From positions 5,062 through 69,061 of the forward strand of contig ASZN01000025.1 in the NCBI GenBank assembly GCA_000406005.1: DNA of 64,000 nt, given 5' to 3'. Each line of letters begins with the position of its first letter. Position 1 is the first letter of the stretch. Shown one piece after another: positions 15,649 to 25,009 of the stretch. A model generated the notes under the pieces. It saw nothing but the letters and a program-made list of their open reading frames with translations. It was not told the DNA's origin and searched no databases. The DNA is from Candidatus Poribacteria bacterium WGA-3G (lineage in GTDB: Bacteria; Poribacteria; WGA-4E; WGA-3G). The position numbers and the translations under genes are program-made.

Positions 15649-18423
15649 ATGAACAATTTCGCAAATATCCTCACCACTATCCGTCGTCCGTTCCAACAAG
15701 AACTCCGAAAGGGGTGCAGCGACGATGTCGTCGTCAATGGATTGGGCAACTATGTCCAACTCTGGGTAAAGAATGGCGACGCTTTCACACTAACCACAGC
15801 CGAAAAAGAGACACTGACCGGTTTGGCAGCTCTCTTTGAGAATTACGCTGCTGCCTCACCTGCTGAACGGCAACGTACGCTCGAAGCGGCAACAAAACGT
15901 ATTGATGCGGCACTTAAGGGTGGACAGCCGTCTACGAATACAAACAACACAAGTGCAGAAACGCCACAGAAACGTCCGCAGCCAACCCCACGATCCACAC
16001 GCCCGAAAAAGAACACGCAACCGGAGATGCTATCGCTCTTCGGAGAGACAGAAATCCCTCCAGAACAGGCACCCATAAAACGAGAACCGACACCGGTACC
16101 GACAACACATAAAGCAAAAACGGGGGACTTATCACTCCTCGGCGATGCGGAAGTTTTCTCACAACGCTCAGAGAGAACCCCCTCGGAAACGGCTTCAGAA
16201 TCTGTCCCGATCCCTGATACACCTGTTGGAACAGACCTCGCTTCACTCGATTTTCTATCCGAACCTGTCCAATTCATCAAAGGCATCGGACCTCGACGCG
16301 CCGAAATGATCGCGACAGAACTCGACATCCACACGGTCGGCGGATTCTTGGCATACTATCCTCGCGACTATATTGACCGTTCCAAGACAGTGGAAATCTA
16401 TAAAGTCGGCAGAACAGAAGACGACGAGCCTGAGACGATCCAAGGGAAAGTCGTCAACCACACGTCATCTCCGACGGCGAGGGGAAAAAAGATCGGTAAA
16501 ATCTCGATTTACGACGGCACCGGCGTTGCGATGTTAGTTAATTTCGGAAGACGTATCGGTATTATGAAGTCGCTGCTCCCCGTTGATACGGAAGTCGTCG
16601 TCAGCGGCAAGTTCTCACGCCGTTACAATGAAATCCAAGCAACCGACTATGAGTTTGAACTGTTCGAGGAAGACAACCTCATCCACACCAAGCGGATTGT
16701 TCCGAAATATCCGCTTACAGCAAGACTCACAGCGAAGATGCTCCGTGCTTGGATACGGACTGCACTCGACGCTTATGGAGAACAGATCCCGGAAATCCTA
16801 CCGCTTGCACTTCGACAACGGCAAGGCTTGATTGATAGGCAGTCGGCTATCAACGAAATCCATTTCCCGACTTCAGAGGCGTATCAAGAAGCGGCACAAA
16901 AACGGCTCGCCTTTGAGGAGTTTTTTCTTCTCAGTCTCGGCATGGAACTGAAAAAAGAGCGTCGTATCTCAGAAGACGGCATCGCGTTTCGGGTCGCGAC
17001 GGAAGCCGAAGAAAATTCCGTCTCCCTGGTCAAGGAATTCATCACCTCGCTTCCTTACGAACTCACCAGGGCACAGAAACGGGTCTTCACCGAAATCCAA
17101 AACGATATGCGAGAGAAAAAGGTCATGAACAGACTCATTCAAGGGGATGTCGGGTCCGGAAAGACTGTCGTCGCTGCGCTGGCGTTGCTCTGTGCAATCG
17201 AAAACGGCTACCAAGGTGCGTTGATGGTGCCGACGGAAATCCTCGCCGAACAGCATTACTATAATCTCTCCGAAATGTTCGAGCAGCTACATCCGGACAC
17301 CACAGAAAACGGCGGTCGAGAAATAAAGGTCGTGCTTCTCAAAAGCGACCTGCCGAAAGCAGCGCGCGAAGAGGCACTATCAGCAATCGCCGACGGTTCC
17401 GCCGATCTCGTTGTCGGCACACAGGCGTTGATACAGGAAGGTGTCGATTTTCACAGCCTCGGACTCGTTATCATAGACGAGCAACACCGGTTCGGTGTGA
17501 TGCAACGTGCGACGCTTCGGAACAAAGCAAAATCCGGCAACGGCGGCCAAAAACAGGACACCGATGCTGCACCCGCACCCGATGTCCTCGTCATGACAGC
17601 GACACCTATTCCGAGAACACTCGCTTTGACACTCTATGGAGACCTGAACGTCTCTGTCATTGATGAAATGCCCCCGGGCAGGCAAACAATTAAGACCCAC
17701 TGGATAGAAGAGCGGGATCGAGGAGAGTTATATGGTAACCTTCGGAAAGAGATTCAGCGTGGTAGACAGGCATACATCGTCTATCCGCTTGTTGAAGAGT
17801 CGGAAAAGATGGAAGAGCTTAAAGCCGCGACAGAAATGGCAGCGCATCTTCAAACGGCAGTGTTCCCAAACTTACGCATCGGATTATTGCACGGACAGAT
17901 GAAATCCGTCGAAAAACAGGAGATTATGACGAGTTTCAAGGCGCGACAGATTGATATCCTTGTCTCGACAACAGTGATAGAAGTCGGTATCGACATTCCG
18001 AACGCGACACTGATGGTGATTGAACATGCCGAACGGTTTGGGTTGTCCCAGTTGCATCAGTTGCGTGGACGTGTCGGCCGCGGTCAGCATCAATCGTCGT
18101 GTTACCTTGTCGCCTCTCGGAGAGGCGACGATTCTTACCAACGGATTCTGGCGATGATTCGGACGAACAACGGGTTTCAGATCGCTGAGGCAGACCTGAA
18201 CATCCGGGGACCGGGAGAGTTCTTCGGTACACGCCAGTCGGGTATCCCGAATTTCAAGATTGCGAACATCATCCACGACGCGTCGCTTCTCGAATCAGCG
18301 AAAACAGAGGCGGAACTGTTAGTCAAAAACGATCCGAGTTTGAACGCCCCGGTACATCAGTTGTTGAAACGGATGTTACAGAAGCATTGGCGTGGTAATT
18401 TGGAGATCGCTTCTGTCGGTTAA
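15649..18423 (+). CDS. recG: ATP-dependent DNA helicase RecG
   Basis: A 924-residue RecG, which remodels stalled forks and branched DNA. The usual length is about 680-700 residues. The extra length is an N-terminal region of some 200 residues, rich in Thr/Pro/Glu and probably disordered, before the first conserved block. The conserved part starts with PVQFIKGIGPRRAEMIA (wedge/OB region), then Walker A GDVGSGKTVVA (near residue 500), Walker B-type DEQHRFGVMQR, the MTATPIPRTLALTLYGDL motif, and the C-terminal SQLHQLRGRVGRG and GEFFGTRQSGIPNF signatures. All helicase motifs look intact. The ribosome site is poor. It is separated by 18 nt from the toxin-antitoxin-like pair downstream. Confidence 0.95.
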   Translation: MNNFANILTTIRRPFQQELRKGCSDDVVVNGLGNYVQLWVKNGDAFTLTTAEKETLTGLAALFENYAAASPAERQRTLEAATKRIDAALKGGQPSTNTNNTSAETPQKRPQPTPRSTRPKKNTQPEMLSLFGETEIPPEQAPIKREPTPVPTTHKAKTGDLSLLGDAEVFSQRSERTPSETASESVPIPDTPVGTDLASLDFLSEPVQFIKGIGPRRAEMIATELDIHTVGGFLAYYPRDYIDRSKTVEIYKVGRTEDDEPETIQGKVVNHTSSPTARGKKIGKISIYDGTGVAMLVNFGRRIGIMKSLLPVDTEVVVSGKFSRRYNEIQATDYEFELFEEDNLIHTKRIVPKYPLTARLTAKMLRAWIRTALDAYGEQIPEILPLALRQRQGLIDRQSAINEIHFPTSEAYQEAAQKRLAFEEFFLLSLGMELKKERRISEDGIAFRVATEAEENSVSLVKEFITSLPYELTRAQKRVFTEIQNDMREKKVMNRLIQGDVGSGKTVVAALALLCAIENGYQGALMVPTEILAEQHYYNLSEMFEQLHPDTTENGGREIKVVLLKSDLPKAAREEALSAIADGSADLVVGTQALIQEGVDFHSLGLVIIDEQHRFGVMQRATLRNKAKSGNGGQKQDTDAAPAPDVLVMTATPIPRTLALTLYGDLNVSVIDEMPPGRQTIKTHWIEERDRGELYGNLRKEIQRGRQAYIVYPLVEESEKMEELKAATEMAAHLQTAVFPNLRIGLLHGQMKSVEKQEIMTSFKARQIDILVSTTVIEVGIDIPNATLMVIEHAERFGLSQLHQLRGRVGRGQHQSSCYLVASRRGDDSYQRILAMIRTNNGFQIAEADLNIRGPGEFFGTRQSGIPNFKIANIIHDASLLESAKTEAELLVKNDPSLNAPVHQLLKRMLQKHWRGNLEIASVG

Positions 18424-18441
18424 TAAAGGAGTTTCTAACCA

Positions 18442-19149
18442 ATGACACACGACATAACAGCCATGACGCATGCACAGTTCAACACTTGGCTTGTGCCGAT
18501 TGTAGACCGCCCGTTTTTTGAATCCCGCGAACGACTTGTGGCTCTACTTGCTGAGAATGCCGACAGAGACGCATTGGAAACGGAGTTGCAAGAGTTTTAT
18601 GAAGGCTACTGTGGACTGGCATTCGAGTTAGAGGAACCTGAGGAGCGGCTACTTTCAATATTGCGGGCATCTGACATATTCGCGTCCCTGCAGAAGCGCG
18701 TCACAGCTGTGGAAGCTGTACGAAAAACTTCGCCTGCAGGACGGATAGCACGACGGATGAGCGACAGACCGCTAATCACCGATCCGCAACCGGAGATAGA
18801 GGTATCAGCCTTATCGGATGACGCATTCCGCGCGTTAATGGAGACACTTGCGAATTCGGAACTTTTTGCAGCACGCGCACAGGTTGTCAAGCTGCAGAAG
18901 GCGGCACCATCGGTTGAAGGAACAGCGCAGCTGAAATCGGCATTCCTTGAATTTTTTGTGTGCTACTTGGAGTTGGAACAGTTCCTTGAAGATTACTATT
19001 ATGACCCAGATGAGGGGTTAGAATTGCGTCCGGAGGTGGCTGAAAGGCTGGAACGCAGCGTAGCAGAGGTCGAAGCCGGAACAGCAGAATTGATTTCACT
19101 TGAGGAAGTTGCCAAAGAACTTGGGGTCAAGTTGAAATGTACACGTTAG
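18442..19149 (+). CDS. Long antitoxin-like protein with an internally repeated module
   Basis: A 235-residue acidic protein not recognised as a named family. It contains two related halves: residues about 8-70 (MTHAQFNTWLVPIVDRPFFE...) and about 122-180 (LSDDAFRALMETLANSELFA...), each with an F-x-x-L...L/F-F...R...L...EF(Y/F)..Y..LE(L/E)E pattern. The C-terminal end, AELISLEEVAKELGVKL, is the motif with which antitoxins of RelE/ParE systems commonly end. Its stop overlaps the start of a RelE/ParE-type toxin by 13 nt. The role as an antitoxin is inferred from that tail and overlap; ordinary antitoxins of this class are 70-100 residues. AAGGAG lies 10 nt upstream of the start. Confidence 0.65.
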   Translation: MTHDITAMTHAQFNTWLVPIVDRPFFESRERLVALLAENADRDALETELQEFYEGYCGLAFELEEPEERLLSILRASDIFASLQKRVTAVEAVRKTSPAGRIARRMSDRPLITDPQPEIEVSALSDDAFRALMETLANSELFAARAQVVKLQKAAPSVEGTAQLKSAFLEFFVCYLELEQFLEDYYYDPDEGLELRPEVAERLERSVAEVEAGTAELISLEEVAKELGVKLKCTR

Positions 19150-19394
19150 CGTTCAGGGCGCGGGCGAGGTCAAATTTACGGCGTTTAGATGCCGCAATCC
19201 AAACACGAATCCTCAATAAATTGGAATCGTTATGCGAAAATTGTGATACACATCGCCACGAGGCTCTCCGAGGACCCCATAGAGGGAAATTCCGGTTACG
19301 CGTTGCTGGTACTTACCGAGTTATCTACACCTTCAATAGACAAACAAGAACGGTTGTTGTTCACGATGTTGGACATCGGAGCAGCATTTATTAG
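19137..19394 (+). CDS. RelE/ParE-type toxin
   Basis: An 85-residue protein of the RelE/ParE superfamily: YTLAFRARARSNLRRLDAAIQ, a basic helix, then GPHRGKFRLRVAGTYRVIYTFN and VVVHDVGHRSSIY, matching the canonical K/R-x-R-x-G-x-YR-hhY strand and H-R end of RelE-like mRNA interferases. It is translated from an ATG that overlaps the preceding long antitoxin-like gene. Whether it cleaves ribosome-bound mRNA (RelE) or targets gyrase (ParE) cannot be decided from sequence alone; the RVIYxF and VGHR elements favour the RelE mRNA-interferase side. Confidence 0.85.
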   Translation: MYTLAFRARARSNLRRLDAAIQTRILNKLESLCENCDTHRHEALRGPHRGKFRLRVAGTYRVIYTFNRQTRTVVVHDVGHRSSIY

Positions 19395-19443
19395 CATAAA
19401 CGTAATATTTATATCGGAAGGGAATTGGATAAACGCGGATGTT

Positions 19444-20412
19444 TTACAGCGACAGGGTTATCGAACGGTATAATCGCGGGACAGTAACGGAAAAATCGCC
19501 AGAGATGTGGTAGCCTTCACCGCCGTCTTTTACTGTTCGGATAAGGATTGTCTTTTTGGGGCGGTGGTAGTAGTGTGCATCGGTAGGCGACCCTTCGTCT
19601 TGGAAATCGGTGAAGTCGATAAGGTCGAAGTTCGCGGTCGTGAAATGCCGAATTTCCTCGCCGCGCTGGGCTGCGATATTGCGTGCCATTGACAGGCTTT
19701 TGAGGTAGACCTCCGGTCCCATGACAGCGGAACCCAGATTCAGAAAAACACCACCTTCTAATTGGGAGACACTGTGCGCAAACCTGAGGAAATCCTCGCC
19801 CGTCGTCCACCCCATTGCGGCGTAATCCGCAGCAGGATGCTGGTCGATGATGTCGTAGCCGATGCCCTTATGAACGGTGAACGGAACACCCAAACGGTAC
19901 GCCGCGGCGAACATACTCACATCACGATGCGGAAAAGGGATCCCCTGTTCGCCTTCCTGGATTAACCGACCGATCGCTTCGCCAAAGCCGATTTTATCTT
20001 GATACCCGCGAACGATTGCCTCGTTCAGGTAGCGTCCCGTCTCCTCCCAATTGCCGAACTTACCGTCCCGGATATAGTCTTCTACATCCTCAAGCGTTGC
20101 GCCGATGTGTGCGAGTTCAAAGTCGTGGATGGCACAAGCACCGTTGGTAGCGACATGCGTAATGACACCGCGTTCCATCAAATCAATAATAAAACGCGAG
20201 TTGCCGCGCCGCATAACGTGCGCACCCATCATCCAGATGACCTGTTTTCCTGAACGATGTGCCTCAACAACCCGGTCCGCAACGGTGTGCAGACTCGGGT
20301 TTTCGTAGGGTGGCGGATCCGCATCTAACGGGTAAACATCTGCCACCGTCATCTTGTGTTGGCGTTCTGAGAGTGGAAGAATTGTGAGGTGTTCACGACT
20401 TAATTTGCACAT
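19444..20412 (-). CDS. Conserved protein, possible deoxyhypusine-synthase-like fold
   Basis: A 322-residue protein. I cannot name it securely. Several blocks resemble the deoxyhypusine synthase family in order: WMMGAHVMRRGNSRFIIDLM, VITHVATNGACAIHDFELA (compare the TTAGG-type nucleotide loop), FGNWEETGRYLNEAI, VPFTVHKGIGYDIID and GGVFLNLGSAVMGPEVYLK. Bacteria have no hypusinated eIF5A, and bacterial members of this family often act as homospermidine synthases or have unknown roles. Here the catalytic Lys context is not identifiable, so function is open. It begins 6 nt after the smc stop and is probably co-transcribed with smc. Confidence 0.5.
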   Translation of the reverse strand: MCKLSREHLTILPLSERQHKMTVADVYPLDADPPPYENPSLHTVADRVVEAHRSGKQVIWMMGAHVMRRGNSRFIIDLMERGVITHVATNGACAIHDFELAHIGATLEDVEDYIRDGKFGNWEETGRYLNEAIVRGYQDKIGFGEAIGRLIQEGEQGIPFPHRDVSMFAAAYRLGVPFTVHKGIGYDIIDQHPAADYAAMGWTTGEDFLRFAHSVSQLEGGVFLNLGSAVMGPEVYLKSLSMARNIAAQRGEEIRHFTTANFDLIDFTDFQDEGSPTDAHYYHRPKKTILIRTVKDGGEGYHISGDFSVTVPRLYRSITLSL

Positions 20413-20418
20413 AAACGG

Positions 20419-23400
20419 CTACTCGGCAAACTTAGCAGAGACAATCTTTGAGATACCCGCCTGTTCCATCGTCACGCCGTACATAGCATCGGCGATTTCC
20501 ATCGTGCGACGGTTGTGCGTGATGATGACGAACTGTGTATTCTCGGCATAGGCACGGATGAGATTGGCGAATCGGAGGATATTCGCCTCGTCGAGTGCCG
20601 CATCGACTTCATCAAGCACACAGAACGGACTCGGCTTGATTTTGAAGACAGCGAACAGGAGACCGATCGCGACCAGCGAACGCTCCCCCCCCGAAAGCTG
20701 CGTGATACTTTGCGGACGTTTACCCGGCGGACGCGCAATGATCTCAATACCTGAATCCAGCACATCGGACGCATCTGTTAACAGCAGTTCCGTTTCGCCG
20801 CCGCCGAAGAGTTGTGTAAACACCTCTTGGAAGTTCGCCTGCACCTGTTCAAACGTTTTAAGAAACATCTCTCTGGAGGTCTGGTTAGTCTTCTGTATGA
20901 TCTGAATAGTGGCTTGCATCGACTGCTGGATATCGTCGCGCTGGGCAATAAGCGAGTCGTGACGTTTTTTGTGTTCCTCGTAAGCTTCAATCGCCTTAAG
21001 GTTCACAGCACCCATACTCGAAAGTTCCGCTTTCAACTTCTCAATACTGTCGAGTAGATCAATCTCGTCCATCACCTCTTCATCATTCCTCAGTGGTGGT
21101 AACGCATCAATCGAGACCTGATATTTATCGTGGATGCGCGTTGAGACCGATTTTATCCGCATCTCAAGTTGCGTCGTTTTAACTTCAAGTTGATGGCGCT
21201 TACGATTCTGTCTCTCAAAATTCCTGCGGGTTGCACGCATCTCTTTCTGGAGGACGCTCACCTCCGCAAGGAGTGTCTCGCGTTCTTCAGACAGTTCATC
21301 GACTTTTGCTTCCGCTTCGGCTCGGTCGCCTTCCAAACGTAGGAACTCGCGTTGTGCCGCTTCAACCTGTTCACCGAGATCAATTTTGGTCTGTTCATCT
21401 GAGTCGATAATCGCTTGTTGTTCAGCGATATTCTTAGCCGTCTGCTGTTGCGACGCTTCAAGTGTCTCCAATTCGGACTTGAGACTTTCCAATTTCTGAT
21501 GCTGTCCTGCTAAGAAGACCTTCATCTCTTGACAGTTCCCGGAGACTTCAGCGTGTTTTCGGTTTTCGGCTTCAATCTGTTCGGACACGCGCTCAATCCA
21601 ACGTTGGGTACGCGTACTTTTCTGCGTTAACGCTTCAATTTCAGCCGTGAGCGTTTTTTGTTCCTCACGCGATGCAGCGACGGTATCACGCAATTCACGG
21701 TTCTCCACCTCAACGGTAGCGAGCTGCTGTTCGAGCCGTGTAACTTGCAGGTTCGCCTGCTCCATATCTTTCGTCAGTGACGCTTTTTCAACCCGTTTAT
21801 CTTGCCACTGCGCCGTGAGATCCTGTCGTCTTCTTTGTAAACTCGCTATTTTTGCGGCGTACGTTTTACGCTTCTTATCTTTCTGATGAGAACGTTGTGT
21901 CAACTGCCCGATCGCCTCTTCAAGGTCCTCCAAATCACGCGCCCGACTGAGCAGACCGCTCTGCTTCTGATTTGTCTGACCACCGGTGATAGCACCGGAT
22001 GTATTGATAACCTCACCATCTAACGTGACGAGGCGTGCGGTTGGACGGTACCGACGCGTAAGCGCGATTGCGGCATCTAAATCCTCAATGACAAGCGTAT
22101 TGCCCAACAGATGTCGCATAGCGGTCTCATATTTGAGGTCGTAATCGATTAATTCCTCGGCGATACCGATGACACCCGGCTGGTCCAACAACGCGTCATC
22201 GTCAAATCTGCGTCCCCGTAAAATATCGAGGGGTAGAAATGTTACCCTACCGGCACGATGTTTCTTAAGGAATGCGATGCCGTTTTGCGCATCCTCAGCG
22301 GTCTCAGTAATAACGTTCTGGATAGCACTACCAAGCGCGACCTCTATGGCGAGTTCATAGTCAGCATCTGTGGTAAGGAGTTCGGCAACAACACCACATA
22401 CACCTCGAAATTGATCGGGATCACGCGTTTTCGCCTGCATGATTGCGCGAACACCGGTATAGTATCCCTCGTAAGCAGATTGTAACTCTTGTAGCGATTT
22501 CAAGCGTGAGGCGCTACTCCCCAAGGAACTCTGTAAGTCTTGTATTTCGGCTTCAATCTTGCGGAGTGCGTCATGGTTTTCCTGTAGTTCGGTCTCCACT
22601 TGGCTTTTCTCTGCCTCAATCTGCACCAATTCCGCCTTCAGCTGTGTTTCATCGCGTCGGACGGCGGTGTAAGTATCGGTAGCAGTCTTGAGCTCTTGCG
22701 TCAATGTCTCCGTATTCTCTCGAATACGACTCAGACTCCCCTCAGAACTGTTCAACTTGTGCTCAAGTGCGAGGCGGTCGCGTTCATGCGTCGCCAATTC
22801 GGTTTCAGTCTCTTGTAGGGCGGTCTGTGTTTCTTGTACAGACTGCTTAGCGGCAGCGATGCGTTCATCGAGTTGCGTCAAGAGCTGCTGACGTGCCTCC
22901 AAGCGGCTCTCCTCTATTTTGAAAGAAGCCTCAAGTTTCCGGTATTCTTGTGTCCGCTCCTGTTTCTGTGTGAGCAGGGCGGTCTGTTGTGATTTTAGGG
23001 ATTCCAGGGTCTGGAGGGCGCGCTCGCGTTGCTTTTGGATATTCAGTTGCCGTTCCTTGTGTAGGACGATCTGGCGTTCAATCTGCTCAATCTGTGTTTC
23101 GATCTCGCGAAGTGTTGTCTGTCCAGCGCGTATGGCTGCGTCCAATTCGGATTGGCGGTTTGTGGCACTCTCAATCCGTTCTTCAGCGGCTTTGAGCGTT
23201 TCAGAAGCCGCCGCAGTACCCGTCAGCACTTCATCGAGATCAGTTTGTGCCTGGCTATAGTCCGTATGGAGTTTATCGTACTCCCGACGCGCGAGGTCCA
23301 ACTCATACTGTTTTAATTGCGCATGTTGCGCATTATAGTGACGCGCCTGTTCCGCCTGCTCCTTGAGCGCCTCAGTCTCGCGTTGTAGCTCCTGAATTAC

Positions 23401-24003
23401 ATCGTTGGTGCGGACGAGGTTTTGCTCGGTCTGCTCCAGTTTTCGGAGCGCTGTCTTCTTGCGATGCTTATACTTCGTAATACCAGCGACTTCATCAAAA
23501 AGGAATCGGCGTTCCTCCGGTCGTACATTCAGGATGAGATCGATTTTGCTCTGTTCCATGACGGAGTAAGCGTCAACACCGATACCGGTATCCATAAAGA
23601 GTTCGCTAATATCACGGAGCCGACACGGATTTTGATTGATGAGATAGCGGCTTTCACCATCACGTGTAAGATGGCGGCACACCTCAATTTCCGGGGATGC
23701 CAGGGCAGCATTGGCGTTCTCTTGTGTCGGTGTATCTCGGTTGTCATTTAAAAAGCGGAGTGCGACTTCAGTCTTTTGTGCGGGTGCAAAATTAGCACCG
23801 CCATTGAAAAGCAGATCGCGCATAGAGGTACACCGAAGCGCGCGGGCACTCTGTTCCCCGAGTACCCATCGGATCGCATCAGAGACGTTACTCTTCCCGC
23901 AACCGTTAGGTCCAACGATAGTTGTGATGCCGGGTTCAAGTATGAGTTCAACTTCTTCGGCAAAACTCTTGAATCCTCGAATTTTTATGCTGTTTAAACG
24001 CAA
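20419..24003 (-). CDS. smc: Chromosome segregation protein SMC
   Basis: A 1194-residue SMC ATPase, full length for the family. The head is built from N-terminal Walker A (GPNGCGKSNVSDAIRWVLGE) and C-terminal signature LSGGERSLVAIGLLFA with Walker B FCVLDEVDAALDEANI. Two long coiled coils flank a hinge near residues 515-680 (GVCGVVAELLTTDADYELAIEVALG, GEVINTSGAITGG). It organises and compacts the chromosome together with ScpA/ScpB, which are not in this window. The start is TTG, 7 nt after AGGAGG, giving the standard RLNSIKIRGFKSF N-terminus. First gene of a minus-strand unit with the DHS-like gene. Confidence 0.97.
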   Translation of the reverse strand: MRLNSIKIRGFKSFAEEVELILEPGITTIVGPNGCGKSNVSDAIRWVLGEQSARALRCTSMRDLLFNGGANFAPAQKTEVALRFLNDNRDTPTQENANAALASPEIEVCRHLTRDGESRYLINQNPCRLRDISELFMDTGIGVDAYSVMEQSKIDLILNVRPEERRFLFDEVAGITKYKHRKKTALRKLEQTEQNLVRTNDVIQELQRETEALKEQAEQARHYNAQHAQLKQYELDLARREYDKLHTDYSQAQTDLDEVLTGTAAASETLKAAEERIESATNRQSELDAAIRAGQTTLREIETQIEQIERQIVLHKERQLNIQKQRERALQTLESLKSQQTALLTQKQERTQEYRKLEASFKIEESRLEARQQLLTQLDERIAAAKQSVQETQTALQETETELATHERDRLALEHKLNSSEGSLSRIRENTETLTQELKTATDTYTAVRRDETQLKAELVQIEAEKSQVETELQENHDALRKIEAEIQDLQSSLGSSASRLKSLQELQSAYEGYYTGVRAIMQAKTRDPDQFRGVCGVVAELLTTDADYELAIEVALGSAIQNVITETAEDAQNGIAFLKKHRAGRVTFLPLDILRGRRFDDDALLDQPGVIGIAEELIDYDLKYETAMRHLLGNTLVIEDLDAAIALTRRYRPTARLVTLDGEVINTSGAITGGQTNQKQSGLLSRARDLEDLEEAIGQLTQRSHQKDKKRKTYAAKIASLQRRRQDLTAQWQDKRVEKASLTKDMEQANLQVTRLEQQLATVEVENRELRDTVAASREEQKTLTAEIEALTQKSTRTQRWIERVSEQIEAENRKHAEVSGNCQEMKVFLAGQHQKLESLKSELETLEASQQQTAKNIAEQQAIIDSDEQTKIDLGEQVEAAQREFLRLEGDRAEAEAKVDELSEERETLLAEVSVLQKEMRATRRNFERQNRKRHQLEVKTTQLEMRIKSVSTRIHDKYQVSIDALPPLRNDEEVMDEIDLLDSIEKLKAELSSMGAVNLKAIEAYEEHKKRHDSLIAQRDDIQQSMQATIQIIQKTNQTSREMFLKTFEQVQANFQEVFTQLFGGGETELLLTDASDVLDSGIEIIARPPGKRPQSITQLSGGERSLVAIGLLFAVFKIKPSPFCVLDEVDAALDEANILRFANLIRAYAENTQFVIITHNRRTMEIADAMYGVTMEQAGISKIVSAKFAE

Positions 24004-24171
24004 GGTTCAACCTCCTGCCACTACAGATTCAGATAATTATCACAATAATAAGCAGTTTGATGGTGCAGCTCTCACATCTCTAACCTCAGACATTGAGAGT
24101 GCGCCTGCAATTTTGCCTAATCGTGAACATTGATATAATACGCAATATAGATAGAAAAAGTTTCGCGATTT

Positions 24172-24924
24172 TTAGGGGTTCAAAGTTCTCGCGAGTGTCA
24201 AAACATCGATTTCAGCGGGATCGACAGTCCATAATTCGTTGACTGCTTCACGAATCGTCGCACCAGTCGTGAAAACATCATCAATAACCAAGAGCCGTTT
24301 TCCACGAATAATCTCCGAATTTCGGACTTCAAAAGCGCCAACGATGTTTTGTTGGCGCGCTTCCCTATCTAAACTGCTTTGCGCCACGGTGTGCCGCTTG
24401 CGAACCAGAGTATCCGTGAGAACAGGTATATTTTCTGTTTTCGCAATCCCTTTCGCAAGGAGTGTTGCTTGATTAAAACCGCGCTCCCGGAGACGTTTTT
24501 TGTGGATCGGAATAGGTAGAATAAAATCGTACGTCGCGACATCACAGTCTACCGGGGTCTGTGCATTTATCAGTTGAATGAGGTGCCGGGCAAACGCCTT
24601 TTTCTTCTCAAATTTAAAGAGATGTATTGCTTGTTGGAGCGTTGTCTGATATAATGCAACGGTACGCAGCTGCCCATAACGGGGCGGCGAGGTCGCACAC
24701 GCGTCACAGAGACCGTTGACATCCGGTGTACCACATATATCGCACCAAGGCGGTTTGAGATATTGTACGTCCTGCCAGCATTTCGAACAGATATAGGGCA
24801 TCGACGCAACCCCAAGAAAACCGTCACAGACACGGCATTTGGAGGGGTATAAGAAGACGATTGCGGTTTCAAACATCTCTCGTAATACGGATGGCAATTG
24901 GAAAGTTATCGGCTTTGATCTCAT
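24172..24924 (-). CDS. ComF family protein (phosphoribosyltransferase-like)
   Basis: A 250-residue ComF-type protein. The N-terminal part has the paired zinc-finger cysteines (CRVCDGF, CSKCW, CDICG, CDACA), and the C-terminal part is a type I phosphoribosyltransferase domain with the PRPP loop RLLVIDDVFTTGATIREA. In naturally competent bacteria ComF takes part in DNA uptake; elsewhere its role is unclear, and this organism's competence is unknown. The length is slightly above the usual 200-240. The gene stands alone, divergent from an alpha/beta hydrolase across an AT-rich gap. Confidence 0.9.
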   Translation of the reverse strand: MRSKPITFQLPSVLREMFETAIVFLYPSKCRVCDGFLGVASMPYICSKCWQDVQYLKPPWCDICGTPDVNGLCDACATSPPRYGQLRTVALYQTTLQQAIHLFKFEKKKAFARHLIQLINAQTPVDCDVATYDFILPIPIHKKRLRERGFNQATLLAKGIAKTENIPVLTDTLVRKRHTVAQSSLDREARQQNIVGAFEVRNSEIIRGKRLLVIDDVFTTGATIREAVNELWTVDPAEIDVLTLARTLNP

Positions 24925-25009
24925 GAAACGCTACTTTACAAAAACAAATATTATTATATAATAAGTTTATCACAAATAAGTTTTAATGTCAAGAAAAAGG
25001 AGAAAAAAT

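Noticed and set aside
19189..19473. Second small ORF beside the RelE-type toxin
   Set aside because: It overlaps the toxin in another frame and lacks family features, whereas the toxin frame matches the RelE/ParE pattern.
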